Shown here: positions 62,946 to 64,000 of the stretch, piece after piece
Numbering within the stretch: position 1 is the first letter of the stretch
Layout of the letters: every line of letters starts with the position of its first letter
Assembly: GCF_003403015.1 (NCBI RefSeq)
Contig: NZ_QURL01000003.1
Coordinates: 372,001 to 436,000 of the forward strand
Source of the DNA: Fulvimarina endophytica
GTDB lineage: Bacteria > Pseudomonadota > Alphaproteobacteria > Rhizobiales > Rhizobiaceae
Direction: 5' to 3'
Length of the DNA: 64,000 nucleotides
The notes under the pieces: model-generated
Told to the model about the DNA's origin: nothing
The model's database searches: none
The model's input: only the letters and a program-made list of their open reading frames with translations
Translations under genes and position numbers: made by a program

Positions 62946-63210
62946 GGAGCATGCCCTTAGATAAGACCCGCGCGCGAAGAGAAAACCTGTCTTTCGCGCC
63001 TTCGGAGCGAAAAATCTTCGCTATGGCCCGGCACCGGGACCCCGGTCGTTTCCTACCGCGCGCGGCGCGGCGCAGTCGCACAGCCGATCCAGCCAACGCC
63101 CCGGACGATCCCGTAAGGGCGCCCGTGGAAGGGCAGGGCTGATGCCTCGGGGGCGGACCCGAGCCCGCCCCGTCACGCCATCCTGCCCCCGCGATCCGTG
63201 TTGCCCCTCC
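62946..63210. other. Intergenic region between gdx riboswitch and ilvA
   Basis: Both flanking genes are on the minus strand. This stretch should hold the gdx promoter and the 3' end of the ilvA transcript. No gene is supported. Confidence 0.45.
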
Positions 63211-64000
63211 TCAGATCAGGAGGTCGGCGACGATCGGATCGTTGGTGATGTCCTGGTAGCGGATGCCCGAGGCCTCGAACCGTGCGAGCAGCGTCGCGAA
63301 GTTCTCCCGGTCCTTGGTCTCGATGCCGAGCAGGATCGAGCCGAAGTCCCGCGCCGACTTCTTCAGATATTCGAAGCGGGAAATATCGTCGTCCGGGCCG
63401 AGCAGGCCGAGGAAGTCCTTCAGCGCGCCGGGCCGCTGGGCAAGGCGCAGGATGAAATACTTCTTCAGGCCCTCGAAGCGCAGCGCCCGCTCCTTGACGT
63501 CGGGCAGCCGCTCGAAGTCGAAATTGCCACCCGAGACGACCGCGACGACGGTCTTGCCCTTGAGGCTCGCGCCGAACCCCTTCAGCGCGTCGATCGTCAG
63601 CGCGCCTGCGGGTTCGAGCACGATGCCCTCGACGTTCAGCATTTCCAGCATCGTGCCGCAGAGCCGCCCCTCGGGCGCCAGATGCACGACGCTGCTGTCG
63701 AAGCGCTTCAGGATGTCGAAAGGGATCTGGCCGATCTCGGCGACGGAGGCGCCGTCGACGAAGCCGTCGATCTTCTCCATCTTGGTGAGTACCTTCGAAT
63801 CGAGGCTGGTCTTGAGGCTCGGCGCGCCCAGCGGCTCGACGAAGCGAAGATCGCGCGGGCCCGCCTCGATGCCGTGGAAATAGCGCGTCATCCCCGAGGC
63901 GAGGCCTCCGCCGCCGACCGGCATCACCACGATGTCGGCGCTTTCGCCGCCGAGCTGGGCGAGGGTCTCCAGCGCGACGGTCGCCTGGCCCTCCACGATG
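63211..64000 (-). CDS. ilvA: Threonine ammonia-lyase, 3' part (partial)
   Basis: About 263 C-terminal residues of a PLP-dependent threonine dehydratase, cut at the right edge. The glycine-rich PLP phosphate loop (VVMPVGGGGLASGMTRYF) and LEPAGALTIDALKGFG belong to the catalytic fold. The last 85 residues form an ACT-like regulatory domain (KKYFILRLAQRPGALKDFLG), as in threonine dehydratases that are one-domain regulated. It converts threonine to 2-oxobutanoate for isoleucine synthesis. The catalytic Lys lies beyond the window. Confidence 0.93.
   Translation of the reverse strand, partial: IVEGQATVALETLAQLGGESADIVVMPVGGGGLASGMTRYFHGIEAGPRDLRFVEPLGAPSLKTSLDSKVLTKMEKIDGFVDGASVAEIGQIPFDILKRFDSSVVHLAPEGRLCGTMLEMLNVEGIVLEPAGALTIDALKGFGASLKGKTVVAVVSGGNFDFERLPDVKERALRFEGLKKYFILRLAQRPGALKDFLGLLGPDDDISRFEYLKKSARDFGSILLGIETKDRENFATLLARFEASGIRYQDITNDPIVADLLI

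Overview
The window is a 64 kb piece of a high-GC (about two-thirds G+C by eye) alphaproteobacterial chromosome, most likely from the Hyphomicrobiales (Rhizobiales). Several things point there: CpdR next to N-formylglutamate amidohydrolase, divergent hpt and ftsEX, dnaJ followed by PmtA-type phospholipid N-methyltransferases, a PruR-like pterin protein with a c-di-GMP enzyme, a DUF1344 protein, and a palindromic intergenic repeat of the rhizobial type. I cannot name genus or species from sequence alone. No complete mobile element, phage or CRISPR array is visible. One segment (about 24.1-25.6 kb) is clearly poorer in GC and may have been acquired.

Layout. 0-9.4 kb: housekeeping genes (stand-alone response regulator, hpt, ftsE-ftsX, a DUF218 protein, plsC, tRNA-Val(GAC), cpdR, N-formylglutamate amidohydrolase, a UPF0178 protein, a Thr-rich lipoprotein). 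9.7-17.4 kb: membrane acyltransferase, dnaJ, two tandem PmtA paralogues, FMN reductase, LacI and MarR regulators, creatininase family. 17.5-24 kb: His-rich COG0523 metallochaperone with a WD40 protein, an OmpR-type regulator with a cyclic-nucleotide-binding partner, an L,D-transpeptidase-like protein, and an FdhF/YdeP molybdoenzyme. 24-26.6 kb: low-GC LysE and GNAT genes, then three very small ORFs closed by a strong terminator. 26.6-36 kb: SSS symporter, trmD, DedA, two RNA methyltransferases (RlmD-like, TlyA), DUF1284, dxs, xseB and a histone-deacetylase-like enzyme.

36-41 kb: a PruR-like periplasmic pterin-domain protein is translationally coupled to a membrane GGDEF protein. It converges, with overlapping coding ends that form a perfect 16-bp hairpin, on a modE-modA-modB-modC molybdate operon. 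41-48.7 kb: aroC, DUF1344, a histidine phosphatase, fabI, a CbpA-like DnaJ, pdxH, two small glycosyltransferase-fold proteins and a sirtuin. 48.7-56 kb: a glycan or glycoside region with a GT29-like (sialyltransferase-fold) protein, a MurG-like enzyme, a GT2 enzyme, a fused sucrose-phosphate-synthase/phosphatase-type protein and two GT4 enzymes. 56-60 kb: a proV-proW-proX betaine/proline importer. 60.3-64 kb: rpsT with its own promoter and terminator, sseA, a GNAT gene, a sugE/gdx guanidinium exporter preceded by a guanidine-II (mini-ykkC) riboswitch, and the 3' part of ilvA.

The clearest regulatory discovery is the guanidine-II riboswitch. The least described systems are the pterin-receptor/GGDEF pair beside the mod operon and the 48.7-56 kb glycosyltransferase region, which also carries a sugar-phosphate synthase/phosphatase fusion. 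All functional calls rest on reading motifs in the translated sequence; no database search was run.
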